DNA from: Piezodorus guildinii
Lineage: Eukaryota; Arthropoda; Insecta; Hemiptera; Pentatomidae
Direction of reading: 5' to 3'
DNA length: 64,000 nt
NCBI GenBank assembly: GCA_023052935.1
Contig: JAJSOM010000026.1
Location: 1 to 64,000 of the forward strand
The notes under the pieces are model-generated. The model saw only the letters and a list, made by a program, of their open reading frames with translations, had not been told where the DNA came from and searched no databases. Made by a program: the position numbers and the translations under genes. Shown piece by piece: positions 42,916 to 57,002 of the stretch (the first letter of the stretch is position 1; every line of letters starts with the position of its first letter).

Positions 42916-44396
42916 AAAAATAACGGAGAATTATGGGGATTATTTCATCATACTAGAAACAAAATATTTTTCCTACAAACAAAAATAGTAATATATATGT
43001 TTAATATATCGTTGGGAGGCTAAATATATCTGAAAAATTATTACCTAAGATACAATTTTGTAGGAGGCAATTCAGGGTGACGAAAAACGAATACAATTTA
43101 GTGATTATTGTGGATATTAATTTATTATTTTCTTATGATCTATCTTCTTTGACTATTTTAATGTTTCTGTTCCATGGGCTGCTTCCAATTTTATAAAGCC
43201 GGAGATTTTAGTCTCAGATTTTTTAAAAAAGTTATATTTTGAATCTAAGAAAAATGAAAAAAAAAAAAAAACATATTAGGCTGTTATTAAATTTTAAATT
43301 ATCAATTAATGGTTAAGCAATAGTTATTTATGATATTATTTGAAGAGTATAGAATTTTTCATAATTTCTAAGATTTTTCTCAGAGAGGTCGTCGCCATAA
43401 AGATAAACAAGAGTTATGACCTACAATAATCCGTTTACCTGACTCAGAGAATTCAGGTACCAACTTTAAAGGATTTGCTAGGTTTGGGTCGCTAATAAAA
43501 TTTTATTGCTCCAGCCGGTCAACTTAAAATTCTATTTCTGTCTTCCTAACTAAGATCCAGAATGTCTTGTAGCCAATATTTTGCTATTACCATAACATTT
43601 CGTTAAATAGTTCAAATTTTCCTCAAAAATTTCTAGATATCAGCAAGTTAAACATTTATCAATACAGAAGCATTTCAGTACTCCATTTCAAAATAAAATC
43701 TGTTATTGGCAATACCTTTTCTCAGTAACTATTAAGACTCCATATAACTGTTATTTTACAAGTTAAATCCACTTTAAATTAGTTTTTTATACTTATCTTA
43801 GCTGGAAAATTAGTTTCTGTGATATTAGCAAAATAAATATAAACTTTTTTGATTAATTTTTATTTTTTCTATAAACAAAATGTATTATTGGTATTACTTA
43901 ATCTTGGCAACTATTAAAAGTTAACTATTAAGAGAAAGGCTCCGGTGCAGTACAATCCGCGCTCCATGCTGATTAGACAACATCCACCACGCGATGACAT
44001 TGTTGGAGACTGGTGCGTTAGCTTTTAAATTTATTTTAACAGTCTAGATAAGTGAAATTCGTGAGTTGTCGGAACAAGATTTTTTATTTATATTTACTAA
44101 TAATAAGATTGGCGATCTAGTAAAAAATCTGAATGGTTTGCACTGATATAATATTATAATGAGCATCCTTTTTGAGGAGGCTGCATATATTTATAATATA
44201 TATCATAACACTATTTATATGATTAATATTTAATTACCATAAGCATCAATAAAAATATTCCTACTAATTTCCTTCAAATCGTTGATTTTCCAAAATTTTT
44301 ACCTGGGAAATTGTTTGATAACGGGATGAATTCCCATTGGCCCAAACTAACCCTACCCCCCTCTCTTCAACCCCCCCTCACTTTCCTTGGTTTTAG

Positions 44397-44493
44397 GTAC
44401 AAAGAAGTACAGATACCTCCTTAGACTCACTCTTCTCAGGATAGTCTTCGCTCCAGAATATTCTTCTCAGGACAGCTCTACAGAGGAAGAAAG
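44397..44493 (+). other. Candidate leader exon (unit 3)
   Basis: Polypyrimidine-AG before, GTAAGC after, 97 bp as in units 1 and 2. Exon 1 follows 2.5 kb downstream. Confidence 0.35.
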
Positions 44494-46600
44494 GTAAGCT
44501 TGCCATATTTAGTGTTTAATTTATGTTAGATTCTAGTATTATAGCCTTTTATTGAGTATATGTATATATACACATATATAGGGAGAATGTAGGCATACTT
44601 TACTATTTTTCGTTGATAATAGTTATCTATATTTAATTATTATATAGAAATAATTAAATATTATCGTTGTTGAACATGAATATCTTTAACTGTTGCACGG
44701 CTCCTCTAAATAATATAAGCTATTCATTCTTCTTGGCCTCTTTCCCATTTTTAAAATTCGCAATGAGGATTTCTTTGTCCTGCAATGAGTTCTGGGCGTC
44801 CATGTTTGAAGCGTACCTCAGAAGAAGCGCTAGGGAAAACTTAAGAGCAGTTATTTAATTTTCGGGTAATAGAATCAAACCCGGCTATAAGAAATTCAAG
44901 AATTTTGATTAGAGAATATAAAAACAAACTTTGCATAATTTTTGGAGTGAGGTTTTTATTTAAATCTTATTCTTAGTATTTTTAATTTTTGTTTAGAATC
45001 AATAATTAATATTTAAATTTAAATATTCTTTTAATGATATTTAATCTGAAATCCAGATAAAAGTCGATAGTAATTTATTAGATAAAATCGTTATCTACAA
45101 ATCCGAAGCCCTTTCTCTCATTTTCACTGTATATACATACATATACAGAGGGAGAGTATGGTAGTGGAGTGTGAACATGCTTTACTGTTTTACTTAGATA
45201 GTGGCCATCTAGTTATAAATATATCTATTTTACCAAAATAGTTAAATATTATCATTATTATAAACTTTAAAAACTTGTAGGATCATGCTTTTAGTAGTAC
45301 TTTTTATGTATTTTATAGGTGATGAGGAGTCAGTTGTTTTTTTGTTTAAATATTTTAATTTTGCCGTCGTTTCGGTTCATGCTTGTGAGCCATGATCAGG
45401 GCATTACTGAGCCATGCCAAAGCATAAACTCTCAGTTTATAATAAAGCATAAACATTTATAAAAAGCATAAACTCAGTTTATGCTTGGACATGGCTCAGT
45501 ATTGAATTACCGAATTTTCTATATTTCTTCTCATTTATTATTTTATAAACAATGTTTAATTTCTTAAAATAGAGTTTCTACATTAAAAAAAAAAATGTTT
45601 TCATATGATGTGAAAGTTATATTTGTCTGTTTTGCTTTAACGTAATCATTCAGTTTTAATTATAATATTTATTGAGATTATAGGATTTTTTATTAAGTAA
45701 TATTTCAAATTATCTATATTAATTTTCAAAAAATAAGCTTTCGCCCTCTCCCGCTACTGTCGTAAACTTTCTCGAGACCTCGCTATCACGATATTTTACC
45801 TCCTCTACACCTAACTCCATCTAGCACTGCCTTTATCTACTGACTGGTACAACAAGACGTTCTGACGTAGCTATCACCGTTCAACAATGGCGGCCACGCT
45901 ATACGGTGAGAATACAGGTGGGTGTAGGTGAGGTGAGATTTGGTGAGAGTGAATTATCATACTTTCAACACATTATAATTAATATTCAATTACCGAATTT
46001 TTCTGTATTACATCATCGTTTATTAATTTTTTATTAATTATAAATAATGTTTAATTTCTTAAAATCGAGTTTATACATTTAAAAAAACACGTTTTTATGA
46101 TGTGATATTACACTTGTATTGTTTTAAAACTGTGTATTCTATACAAAAAAGATTGAAGTAAAAAAAAAAAAAAAAAATACACTTGTTTGTTTTGTTATAA
46201 ATTTAACATTTAGTTTTTTTAAAGTAATATTATAGGATTTTAAAAAATATTAATATTTGATGTCACTATCCATTTTTTTTTTTAATAAGCCTTCCCTCCT
46301 CTCCCGCTACTTTCGTCTACTCTCACAAGACCTCGCTATCATGATATTTTACCTCACCTACACATACCTGTTTTCTCACCGTGTAGCGCTGCCTTGACAG
46401 AGTAAAGACACTTGATAGGTGTTGACTCCTTGAATACTCTATCAAAGAACAATATTGCGTTTATTTCAAAATTATTCGATCATTGAAAACACATTAGCTA
46501 TTTTGGACCAATCTTAAGCTTCTGCTTACACATAATTTTTTTATTATTGATTTATTTATTATTTAATTTTCTCTTCTGTTTTTGTGATATTATAATTTAA
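44494..46600. other. Non-coding unit sequence before exon 1 (unit 3)
   Basis: It contains the locus 2 Penelope-related repeat (45335-45505) and the diverged 400-bp direct repeats. No gene seen. Confidence 0.5.
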
Positions 46601-46624
46601 TTATGATGTCTATATATATCGTAG

Positions 46625-46860
46625 GTAGAAATAATCGAGAGTCAGTCGTTTCTAATATTTAAATTTTTCCGACGTTTCGGCTCAAACTTGTGAGCCATCA
46701 TCAGGGCATTACTGAGCCATGTCAAGCATAAACTCCGCAGTCTAGACTTGACATGGCTCAGTAATGCACTGATGATGGCTCACAAGTTTGAGCCGAAACG
46801 TCGGCAAAATTAAAATATTAAAAAAAAAAACTGACTCCCGATTATTTCTACCAACAATAA
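46625..46860. mobile_element. Palindromic Penelope-related element (unit 3)
   Basis: The same palindrome as 18027-18262 with both hammerhead-like motifs preserved. A (CT)n(TA)n run follows at 46883-46969. Confidence 0.58.
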
Positions 46861-46879
46861 TTTCTACAGTCGACTGTAC

Positions 46880-46973
<94 letters not shown>

Positions 46974-47037
46974 AAGTTCAGATAAAAAATGTTTTCTGAT
47001 TATTAATAAATTTTTAATTATTTCCAGATAATTCAAA

Positions 47038-47244
47038 ATGTCGTTAGAGTATGAAAGGGCTGTGGTGGAATTGTCTGCATTTGTAGGAAGAGTTTTTTAT
47101 GACCGATTTAAGTCGTTACCAGAAAGCCGACGAAGAGCTATACAAGAATTGAGGAAAATAGAAGAATATTACACCCTCAAATTATCTCTAAATATACCAC
47201 TGTCATTTAGTGAAGCTCTTTTGAAGATGGAAGGTGAATTGACG
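47038..47244 (+). CDS. Exon 1 of the unrecognised multicopy gene (unit 3)
   Basis: The acceptor TTTCCAG ends at 47027, the ATG is ten bases later, and the donor GTGAGT is at 47245. The encoded 69 residues are identical to unit 1. The two nucleotide differences are third-position changes. Joined to terminal exon H it gives a 139-residue product. Structure and phase as for 18465-18671. Confidence 0.62.
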
Positions 47245-49549
47245 GTGAGTTGAAACTTTATTAATATTAATTTTTTTTGGTACAAATCCTATTTTACATC
47301 GTTCGTTCCACAAAGGCGTGCTACAAGATGATAGTGACAAATTCACTATCATGATTCTACTATCAACAATTTTTTTAATGAAATAGATCGCCTTCTGGTT
47401 TTGACAGCGTTTTCGATTTAATCGGACATGCTAACTAATAACTATCGTTTTTCAAAACTTAACGTGTTTCTAGATTCAAAAGGCGTGTAATGCCAATATT
47501 TGTATGATGTAACTTTGCAATAATGTTGTTTTGTTTTTTTTAAACAATAATTGAAAATTTAATGATAATAAAATATGTTATTTTTTGACGTTATAAAATA
47601 CGGAGCACACAACACACGATTTTCACTTACGTCCATTATTCACATAAAATTAAGAATTTTTAAACACTTATAGATGAAATAGATAAAATCACTTAATCAG
47701 TGAGTTTCGATTGAAACATGTGTTTTATTAAATAATCGACTATATTGATATTTACTACATTCAGTTAGTTTTGTCGGCTTTTCATCCCTCATCATCAACT
47801 TTTACTAGATTTAATATTGTGTATAAGATAATTAACATATTATCTTGTTAATATTGATAATACATGGACACTATGTAACTTACACAAATATGTAACTTAA
47901 ACAGAAATAGTAAAAATATATATTTTTTTTTAACTTTTTGAATCGAATTTCACTGTTAAAATAATTGAAATGTATAGAGTTGTTAATTGAAAAAATGAAT
48001 AAAACTAAGTGATTGTTTCAGATAATAATTTCTAAAGTTAAATTGTTTGGTCTGAAACACATGTTCCAATTTAATTCTCTAACTTTTTTAAATTTCAAAT
48101 TGATAGTTTAAGTTAGAGATTAAAGTTAAATTAGAGGTTAAATTCTTAATTTGAGTTTAACAACTGTGATAAGTGAAGTAGCTGTTTATTAATGTAGCAC
48201 TATTTATTAATCATTTTTAAAAAGATAATTTTAATTTAAATCGCTAATTACTTATGGACATTAAATATGTATACATAATTTATTTTATATTCAATGATCT
48301 TGATTTAATTAATCAAATTATTTTCACTTTATTCCGTTCATTCTTATATTTATCCATTCATAAATAATAATCATTTTTCATACTGATATTGTTTTTTAAT
48401 TCATTACATTCAGTTACTTATATATGAAATATATAGTAAGAAAATGTATTGTGATCATGAAAATTTTGCAATTCGAGTTTAAGCCAAAAATACACAAGAG
48501 TCAAAATGAACAAGCCCTAAAAAAAGTCTGAGTTTGTGTGGTTAGTCAAGCTCAAAAATTATAAGTTGTATGGATTTAATATTTTTGAGGACCATATGCC
48601 TGGGATGTTGCAGGAACTTTTTCAACTAAATCGACAAACCAGAAGAGCCACTTTATATCATGCATTTTACACCTAACATTTAACTTTTAAATCAACAGTT
48701 CTTAAATTCATTTAATATTTATGTTCAGTGTTTATTTTTCATCCTTATGTCTTATTTTATTTAACTAAATTGTTTTTTATTCAATTCCATTCATATTTAC
48801 ATTTTATTCCTTCATAAATGTTGTTTATTTTTCATTCTTATGTCTTGTTTCATATTATGTTGTTTTGTTTTTTTAATCGAGTCATTTTAATTTCAAATTA
48901 ATAGAACATTTAGTGCTAAGGTTCAAGAACATATCTTTGAATGTTACATAGGGATCTGTTAAAAATTACTCCTTTATACAAAATTACCCTTTGTTACAGT
49001 AATAGAATTTTGTATTATTTTATTTATAGTTTAATTAACTTTCGATTGAAATTAACTCATTCTACAATAACTGGCAATAATGGTAAAACATTAACAATGG
49101 CATCTAAAATTATCTAAAGCTGCATCTATGGGCAAATTTGTATCTATTTTTCACTTTGAAATAACAAACAAATAAACTGAACCAATTTTAAGCTATATTT
49201 TTTTTTAAAGTGCACTTTTTGTCAAGATGAACTTCCAATGCCAAAGCGATTAATTCTAAATCGGGGTCACCTGTAGCATATTGGCTAATGTAACAGCCTT
49301 CCATGCCCATAGTTTTATTTTATTAAATTGTTTGATTGTCTGAGGGTTCAGTAATAAATTAATATTGATTTCCAAAAGTTGCTATATCAACTTTAAATTT
49401 TTTTAAAGACATCCTAAAATTCTGTCATTTATTTATTTTTAGACCAATTTACTTGATCAGGTTTTATTAAAATCTAAAGTTGATTTTTTGCTGTGGTAAT
49501 AACTTAATTTTCTAAATGATTACAATTTCCTCATGCCTTTTTAACAACT

Positions 49550-49805
49550 ATGGTGCAGTGACTAGCATAACAGCCAAGGTCAAGGGTTCAAACCCGCAGG
49601 TGGCCACAAAATTTTTTAATAGGGGTAAAAAATCCTTAGTTATACCGTCCTTTGGATGAGACGTAAGAAGGTGGTCCTGAGCCTTTGTTATCATATACTC
49701 CTCAAAGATCCCTATCCTAATCAAACCTAGATAGGCAAAATTTAGGACTCTGTAGCACCTTCCGGTTAGCCTCTGTAGCATTAAGGATCGTTAAATAAAT
49801 AAACA
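49550..49805 (+). mobile_element. Complete tRNA-derived SINE (unit 3)
   Basis: The same insertion as at 20971-21230, inside the intron between exon 1 and terminal exon H. Confidence 0.7.
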
Positions 49806-50000
49806 ACAAAAAACTCTAAATTGGTGAAACAGTGCTTTTTAGACATAAATGAGACCACATTCAAATTGCGCCTGTGCGAAGCAGAGGTTTTCTTACTATA
49901 CAAGTATTCTTTAAGAATGTTCTTAATTTAATTAGTAAATAATTTTCTTAAAATCTCTAAATTAATTTATTTTTTCTTGTTTTTTTTTTTTTTTTTTCAG

Positions 50001-50213
50001 GAAGGAAATACAGATCAAAATAAAGAATTTATTCTGAGACAGGAATATGGAAGAGTATTTCAACAATATATAAAGACTCAGTGGATAGGTGCAAGACCTC
50101 GGCTTGTTATTAGACTAGCTGAAACCATCTCTTTTTACACCGATTCAACTATTGCTGATCTTGTAAAATTGATGTTATTAAGTCCTGTCCGAAAAAAAAA
50201 AAAAAAGGAATAA
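50001..50213 (+). CDS. Terminal coding exon, copy H (unit 3), paired with exon 1
   Basis: The acceptor is a T run ending in CAG (50000). The exon encodes EGNTDQNKEF, RVFQQYIKTQWIGARPRLVI and ISFYTDSTIADLVKLML, ending LSPVRKKKKKE-stop after a 16-A tract. It differs from copy E in a few residues (Q for E in FQQYIKTQ, F for Y in ISFYTD). AATAAA follows in the trailer near 50299. It is the likely 3' exon for the gene starting at 47038. Confidence 0.6.
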   Translation, partial: EGNTDQNKEFILRQEYGRVFQQYIKTQWIGARPRLVIRLAETISFYTDSTIADLVKLMLLSPVRKKKKKE

Positions 50214-50814
50214 GTTATTTTATATTGTTATCACTAAATTTATTTGTTGTATAATATTTTTATATATTTTTTTACTTGTGTTATAATTCATGGTTTCAAA
50301 ATAAATTTTGTACTTATTTTTAATCCAGTTTTCTTATTTTATTTCTTCCTTTCAATTAGTTATAATTGTTGATTTTTACATTTATAAAAGTTTTAAGTAG
50401 TCCTAAGGTTCAGTTATAAATTATTATTTTATGAGAGAAAGAGGAGACCGGCTTTGACCCCATCTCTATTCCCTGGCTGAGAAGTGATCTCTGGTAGGGA
50501 TAACTTACAAAGTGATAATTGATCAGTTATTGAGCGAGATGAAAGATTATTAAATTGCTAAAATGACTATTAAAATATAGGAGTTGTTAATAGAAGGGTT
50601 GTGTGTATTTTTTAATGCAACATTATAAAAAAATTTGTTGTCTAAGAACTTGAAAAATAATGTCAGGGGCGGATAACCCTTATCACTTAGGGTATATTTT
50701 TTAAATTTATAATGTTTCACATTATTTCATACTGCATTATATAATTGTTGGGAAGAGGGACGACTGACGCGTTTGCTCGCAGCCTCAACCCGTTCGTTAT
50801 TATGAGTCGCCGAA

Positions 50815-52270
50815 TTATTCTGTCGATATCACATTGGTAGCAACTGACCCTAAAACATTACAGCTAATGATAAATGATATGGAAAAATATTGCCAAATGT
50901 GGAATTTAGAGATCAATTTAAATAAGTCTAAAATATTAATTTTCAGAAATGGAGGAGGTAAACGTGGGCGAAATGAAAAATGGTTTTTCAATAACCAAGC
51001 AATAGAGGTAGTAAATGAATATAAATACCTGGGTATTATCCTTACACCCACACTATCCTTAAAAAAACAGCTACAGCAGACGTTATCAAAAGCAAAAATG
51101 GCATTCAACTCCATATGGAAAAATTTCCTATTTAACAACAGTATACCCTATAAATCAAAACTTGAAGTATTTAATGCCGTTTTTAAATCATTCATAGGAT
51201 ATGGAGCTCAGGCATGGGGAAGTAAGGAATATATAGAAACGGAAAAACTTTTATATTATTTTATTAAAAAATTATTTAGCCTCCCACAAGCCACACCGTC
51301 ATACCTGCTGCACATCGAAACAAAAATAGTCCCAATGTTCGTGGAAACTTTAAAAATTCAAAACAACTACATTTTAAAAGTTAAAATCTACCAAATAATA
51401 GACTGCCACATTTCATAAATGAGGAAGTCATCAAACAAAATATTTTCTGGATTAAAGATGTAAGAGAACTGGCCGAAAAAAATAATATTTCAATAGACAT
51501 TCAACCTGAAAACAAATATAACTGGGCTCTAATCTTACAGCAATTTAGACAATCACTGACAGCTATTTATAGATCAAAATTTTTACAAAGGGCTATAGTC
51601 TCAGAGAAAATGTTTGTATATAAAAACTTAGATCATGATAATGGGACACAATATTTGTTTGATACCAAATTAAGTTTTAATGGGGCGAAATGGATATTTA
51701 AAGTTAGATGTGAATTGGTATACCTCAACTATAATAGATTTTGGTCAAATAACAATGTGATGTGTTCGCTTTGTAATAGAAAAGAAGTAGAAAATACCTT
51801 TCATTTCCTCGCCACATGTCCCATTTTATCTGAAATTAGAATAAGCTGTTTCGGAAAGAATTATTTAAACACCGATGAAGTAATAAACTATCTTAATGGA
51901 CAGAACTGGATGGCTGTGTATAAATATTGTAAAATAGCATGGCCCTACAGATATAAACTTATAAAAGAGTTTAACTATATTTAACAATTGTAATATATTT
52001 ATATATGTAATTGTTTATTATTATTGTTATTGTTTTGTTGTTTTGAGCCTGATAATGAAATAGTTGAATCAGTGAGTGAGATTATTTTAGTGTTATTGTG
52101 TAGTGTATCATATATGAATATAGTTACTGTTATATAAATTATAAAATTAAACAGGTCGGCTCCGGACTAGACGGTCTAAAAGACCATAGTTCTATTAATA
52201 TTTTTTTACATGTTATATTTTTGTTGTAATATGCTGAAAAAAAAAATAAAAAAACAGTTATCTATCTATC
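50815..52270 (+). mobile_element. 5'-truncated non-LTR retrotransposon (unit 3)
   Basis: The same element and insertion site as at 22245-23692. The RT fragment is open from 50834 but loses one base near 51387 (gttaaaatctacc against gttaaaaatctacc), then resumes in another frame to 51984. The inverted copy has neither this indel nor the stop of unit 1. Confidence 0.8.
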
Positions 52271-52959
52271 TATTCTGTCGACCAGTGTAACCTTGTTGAG
52301 GGTAAGTAAATGAAATAATAAAAGAGAGAACATGGATAAGCTTATATTAATTAAAATAAAACAAAATACTGTTTATAATATGCAAGGTGGTGATTCTTTC
52401 TATCCCTGATGACTTCCTTCCCTCTCGTCTGTGATGTTCCTTCTTTCCTTTAGCGACTCCTACCCCTTGCGACAATTTTCTACTATTTTCTGTGATTTTC
52501 CTCGATTCCTTTTGATTTTCCTCGATGAAGTGCGATTTGAGAACAATAAGACACATCTGCGACCACCAACTTAATTAAACACCGCCTATACTGGCGTGTG
52601 GCTCCATTAACTCCCTCTTTCACAATCCCAGAATGCCCTCTGCCCAGTGGTCACTTAACAGCTGTTTCAAATTGAATAAAACAATTGAGTGTAGCGCTTG
52701 CACATAATAAATCACAAAATAAAACAAATAAAATTACAAATGGAGAAATATAAACATAAAACTATTTCAATTCTTAACAAAAGATAATGAACCAAAAGAA
52801 CGTTAAATCTATAAAACGTCATTAATCCATTCGGAAACCCAAGAGAGATGAGGATGGTTTCGCCAGTAAAAATGAGAGGAAACAGATTTATGATGTATTT
52901 ATGAGGAAACAGAATGTTCTTAATTTAATTAGTACATAATTTTCTTAAAATCTCTAAAT
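52271..52959. other. Unit-specific spacer (unit 3)
   Basis: The copy of 23702-24340. One C is missing near 52425 relative to units 1 and the inverted arm. No supported gene. Confidence 0.5.
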
Positions 52960-53480
52960 TAATTATATTGCTTGTTTCGGAAGGAAAACTGATAATAAGA
53001 TTTATTTCAGACGGATATGGAAGTTTCAAGATACATAAGTCAGTGTAGGTGCAAGACTCGTTGTATTAGAAGCTGAACCTTTACACTGATTAACTATTGC
53101 ATCTTGAATGAGTAAAAACTCTCAATAAAAAAGAATAAGTTTAATTGTTTGACTAATATGAGATAGAGCATGTTTTCAAAGATTTACATAAAGTCTCAAT
53201 AGGATAGTGTAGTAAGTACCTCGGAACTTGTTATTAAGACTAGCTGAAATCCATTCTGTTAATTACAACTCGATTCTAACTATCTGCTGACTCTTAGATA
53301 ATATTAGATAGTTAAAAAATCCTGTCAAGTTTCAAAAACTAGTATTTATTAAGTTGATTTCTATAAATTGTTATCAGACTCACGCATAACATGCTTCTAT
53401 ATTCAACTATCCGCTGTAATTAAGGTGCCAACAGTAAAATTATTTAATAGATAGAAGCTTATACAGTCACTATAGTTATA
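52960..53480 (+). pseudogene. Terminal exon copy I, present twice in indel-riddled form
   Basis: 52975-53120 follows the terminal-exon sequence with many short deletions and few substitutions. 53175-53345 follows the same sequence again with many short insertions. Together they look like failed consensus of one exon rather than evolved DNA. The inverted arm has a clean exon at the same place (56987-56790). Confidence 0.6.
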
Positions 53481-55055
53481 CCGTCCTTCGGATGTGTATA
53501 ACTGTAAAGCTGTAATATAGCTGTATATTATATTAAAGCGTGCTTTAAACATCGCTCTCTTAGACTTATCTGTAGTAAAATAAAACCTAGTTCACTAGTA
53601 TTTTTAATGTTCTCATAAAGATCTTTCAATTCGTCCACTAAAATTTCTAATTCAAGTTCATCGCTTTCGGAATCAGAACAATTATCAGTTTTGGGCGGCA
53701 TAGTAGATTACAATTAAATTTTCAATAAAATACTAAACTTATTATCAAAGAAAAATAGTCCCAATCAAAATAACCTACTGAAAATAAATTATAATTTAAC
53801 AGCTGATTGATAAGGCGTAGTAATTAATCAAAGCGGCCAACAAAATATTAAGAAAAGATCTTTCAATTCGTCCACTAAAATTTCTAATTTACGTTCATCG
53901 CTTTCGGAATCAGAACAATTATCAGTTATTGGTTATTGTTATTATTATTATTGGTTAAAATGTTATCTTATACACAAAGTTGTATAAGATAATGAAAGAT
54001 ATCAGAAGCGGGTAAAACTAAGTGATTGTTGTAGATAATAACTTCTTAGTTAGACTGTTTAGTCTGACTCACTTTTTTTTTTCTACTCTAACTTTATTAA
54101 AACTCTGCAAATTATTACATAATGGTTTATTATTTCCAAATAACAATATTGGTGTATAACTGTTCATAAGGCTGTTGATAGGCAATTAAGTAATATGAAA
54201 AGCACTAATTCAAAGCATCATATCATAACACTACCACTGATTTCAAAACGCAATATCTGAGCTAGTTGTAAACCAAATTCAATGATTCTTTTTTCATTTG
54301 GTCCAAAATTTTTTTCGGGTAATAGCACTGGGATCTCCTGGAACCCTGATTTGCTATCCACCTGTGAACGGTAAAGTTTAGTTCTCTACTTCTCTACTTT
54401 TCTCTATCGTCAAAAATAACTGAGTTAGGAATGTATTTATGTGAAAATTTTTTTTTTTTTTCTCTTTTATATAATTATTCGCTTTTTTTTTTTTTTGGTT
54501 AAAAAACACTAATACATTTTTTTCTATCTTCAAATATAACTGAGTTATTGAATAAAATACTTTTAATCGTCCGCCATTTTAAAACTAACCAGCTGATATC
54601 AACGTCTAGGTGTTAGGATCATCGTTGAATGGACTAATATCTTTGTGGCGTATTTTAAAAAAAAAATCGGTCCAGTAGTTTCGGAGAAATGCCGCGGACG
54701 GCGGACAAACGGATTTTTTTTTTATTCGTTATTGGGATTCTAGGTATCTTGAAACGTAAGCTCTCAAATTTTGAGCAGACGCAATTTTTTTTTTTTTTTT
54801 TTTTGGTCGATTACAAAGGTTGATTATTGAAAATAATAGGAAAAAACTTGTTAAATTGGTTTAAACAACGTAGGTAAGTGAATGTCTTGTATTGGAGGCA
54901 ACATATTTTTTTTTTACTTTGACTTTATTCAAACCTTTCAAAATAAATAGTATCCACAGGATAAAAAACGCGAGACGCCATATTACGCCGCCATTTTGGT
55001 CCAGCTCTTCCTCCATTTTCAATTCCTCTCCCTTCTAATCTAATATCAGATCGTA
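53481..55055. repeat. Partial unit 4, left of the palindrome centre
   Basis: It matches 24690-26270 (SINE remnant, gag-like fragments at 53539-53701 and 53856-53928, AT-rich spacer). It stops at aatatcagatcgt, where the inverted arm begins. Confidence 0.8.
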
Positions 55056-56240
55056 AAAAAAACAAAAAAAAAACAAACATGAATCTCATTAGAGATTACT
55101 AAATCAATATCCGATCTGATATTAGATTAGAAGGGAGAGGAATTGAAAATGGAGGAAGAGCTGGACCAAAATGGCGGCGTAATATGGCGTCTCGCGTTTT
55201 TTATCCTGTGGATACTATTTATTTTGAAAGGTTTGAATAAAGTCAAAGTAAAAAAAAAATATGTTGCCTCCAATACAAGACATTCACTTACCTACGTTGT
55301 TTAAACCAATTTAACAAGTTTTTTCCTATTATTTTCAATAATCAACCTTTGTAATCGACCAAAAAAAAAAAAAAAAAAAATTGCGTCTGCTCAAAATTTG
55401 AGAGCTTACGTTTCAAGATACCTAGAATCCCAATAACGAATAAAAAAAAAATCCGTTTGTCCGCCGTCCGCGGCATTTCTCCGAAACTACTGGACCGATT
55501 TTTTTTTTAAAATACGCCACAAAGATATTAGTCCATTCAACGATGATCCTAACACCTAGACGTTGATATCAGCTGGTTAGTTTTAAAATGGCGGACGATT
55601 AAAAGTATTTTATTCAATAACTCAGTTATATTTGAAGATAGAAAAAAATGTATTAGTGTTTTTTAACCAAAAAAAAAAAAAAAGCGAATAATTATATAAA
55701 AGAGAAAAAAAAAAAAAATTTTCACATAAATACATTCCTAACTCAGTTATTTTTGACGATAGAGAAAAGTAGAGAAGTAGAGAACTAAACTTTACCGTTC
55801 ACAGGTGGATAGCAAATCAGGGTTCCAGGAGATCCCAGTGCTATTACCCGAAAAAAATTTTGGACCAAATGAAAAAAGAATCATTGAATTTGGTTTACAA
55901 CTAGCTCAGATATTGCGTTTTGAAATCAGTGGTAGTGTTATGATATGATGCTTTGAATTAGTGCTTTTCATATTACTTAATTGCCTATCAACGGCCTTAT
56001 GAACAGTTATACACCAATATTGTTATTTGGAAATAATAAACCATTATGTAATAATTTGCAGAGTTTTAATAAAGTTAGAGTAGAAAAAAAAAAGTGAGTC
56101 AGACTAAACAGTCTAACTAAGAAGTTATTATCTACAACAATCACTTAGTTTTACCCGCTTCTGATATCTTTCATTATCTTATACAACTTTGTGTATAAGA
56201 TAACATTTTAACCAATAATAATAATAACAATAACCAATAA

Positions 56241-56315
56241 CTGATAATTGTTCTGATTCCGAAAGCGATGAACGTAAATTAGAAATTTTAGTGGACGAAT
56301 TGAAAGATCTTTTCT
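56241..56315 (+). mobile_element. Second, ATG-less gag-like copy (inverted arm)
   Basis: The reverse-orientation counterpart of 53856-53928. Confidence 0.4.
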
Positions 56316-56464
56316 TAATATTTTGTTGGCCGCTTTGATTAATTACTACGCCTTATCAATCAGCTGTTAAATTATAATTTATTTTCAGTAGGTTATTTTG
56401 ATTGGGACTATTTTTCTTTGATAATAAGTTTAGTATTTTATTGAAAATTTAATTGTAATCTACT

Positions 56465-56629
56465 ATGCCGCCCAAAACTGATAATTGTTCTGATTCCGAA
56501 AGCGATGAACTTGAATTAGAAATTTTAGTGGACGAATTGAAAGATCTTTATGAGAACATTAAAAATACTAGTGAACTAGGTTTTATTTATACTACAGATA
56601 AGTCTAAGAGAGCGATGTTTAAAGCACGC
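56465..56629 (+). mobile_element. Gag-like N-terminal fragment (inverted arm)
   Basis: Open for 55 codons from the ATG, as in unit 1, with Y for S in LGFIYTTDKS. It then passes into SINE sequence (56660-56760). Confidence 0.45.
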
Positions 56630-56789
56630 TTTAATATAATATACAGCTATATTACAGCTTTACAGTTATACACATCCGAAGGACGGTATAACTAAGGACG
56701 TTCACTCCTATTAAAAATTTCTGTGGGCACCTTGGGTGTATAAGGCTGTTATGCTAGTCATAACAATATAAAATAACTTATTACTGTTT

Positions 56790-56987
56790 TTAAACTTGGA
56801 CAGGACTTTTTAACATCAATTTCACAAGATCAGCAATAGTTGAATCGGTGTAAAAAGAGATGGTTTCAGCTAGTCTAATAACAAGTCGAGGTCTTGCACC
56901 TATCCATTGAGACTTTATGTAATCTTGAAAAATCCTTCCATATTCCTGTCTGAGAATAAATTCTTTATCTTCATCAGTATTTCCTTC
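56790..56987 (-). CDS. Terminal coding exon, copy J (mixed subfamily)
   Basis: Minus strand; acceptor TATTTCTCAG at 56997-56988. It reads EGNTDEDKEFILRQEYGRIF and ISFYTDSTIADLVKLML, ending KSPVQV-stop. The middle carries ISFYTD and ILRQ of the A/B/E/H type while the acceptor, start and C-terminus are of the C/D type, so it looks like a recombinant or gene-conversion product. Open over its full length, while the matching place in the left arm is scrambled. Confidence 0.52.
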   Translation of the reverse strand, partial: EGNTDEDKEFILRQEYGRIFQDYIKSQWIGARPRLVIRLAETISFYTDSTIADLVKLMLKSPVQV

Positions 56988-57002
56988 CTGAGAAATAAAC
57001 AA

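Larger units (their letters stand above)
35738..53480. repeat. Segmental duplication unit 3 (longest copy)
   Basis: It has all parts: gag-like fragments, spacer, 4.4-kb block, leader exon, exon 1, terminal exon H and LINE. It ends in the indel-rich stretch at 52960-53480. About 17.7 kb. Confidence 0.85.
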
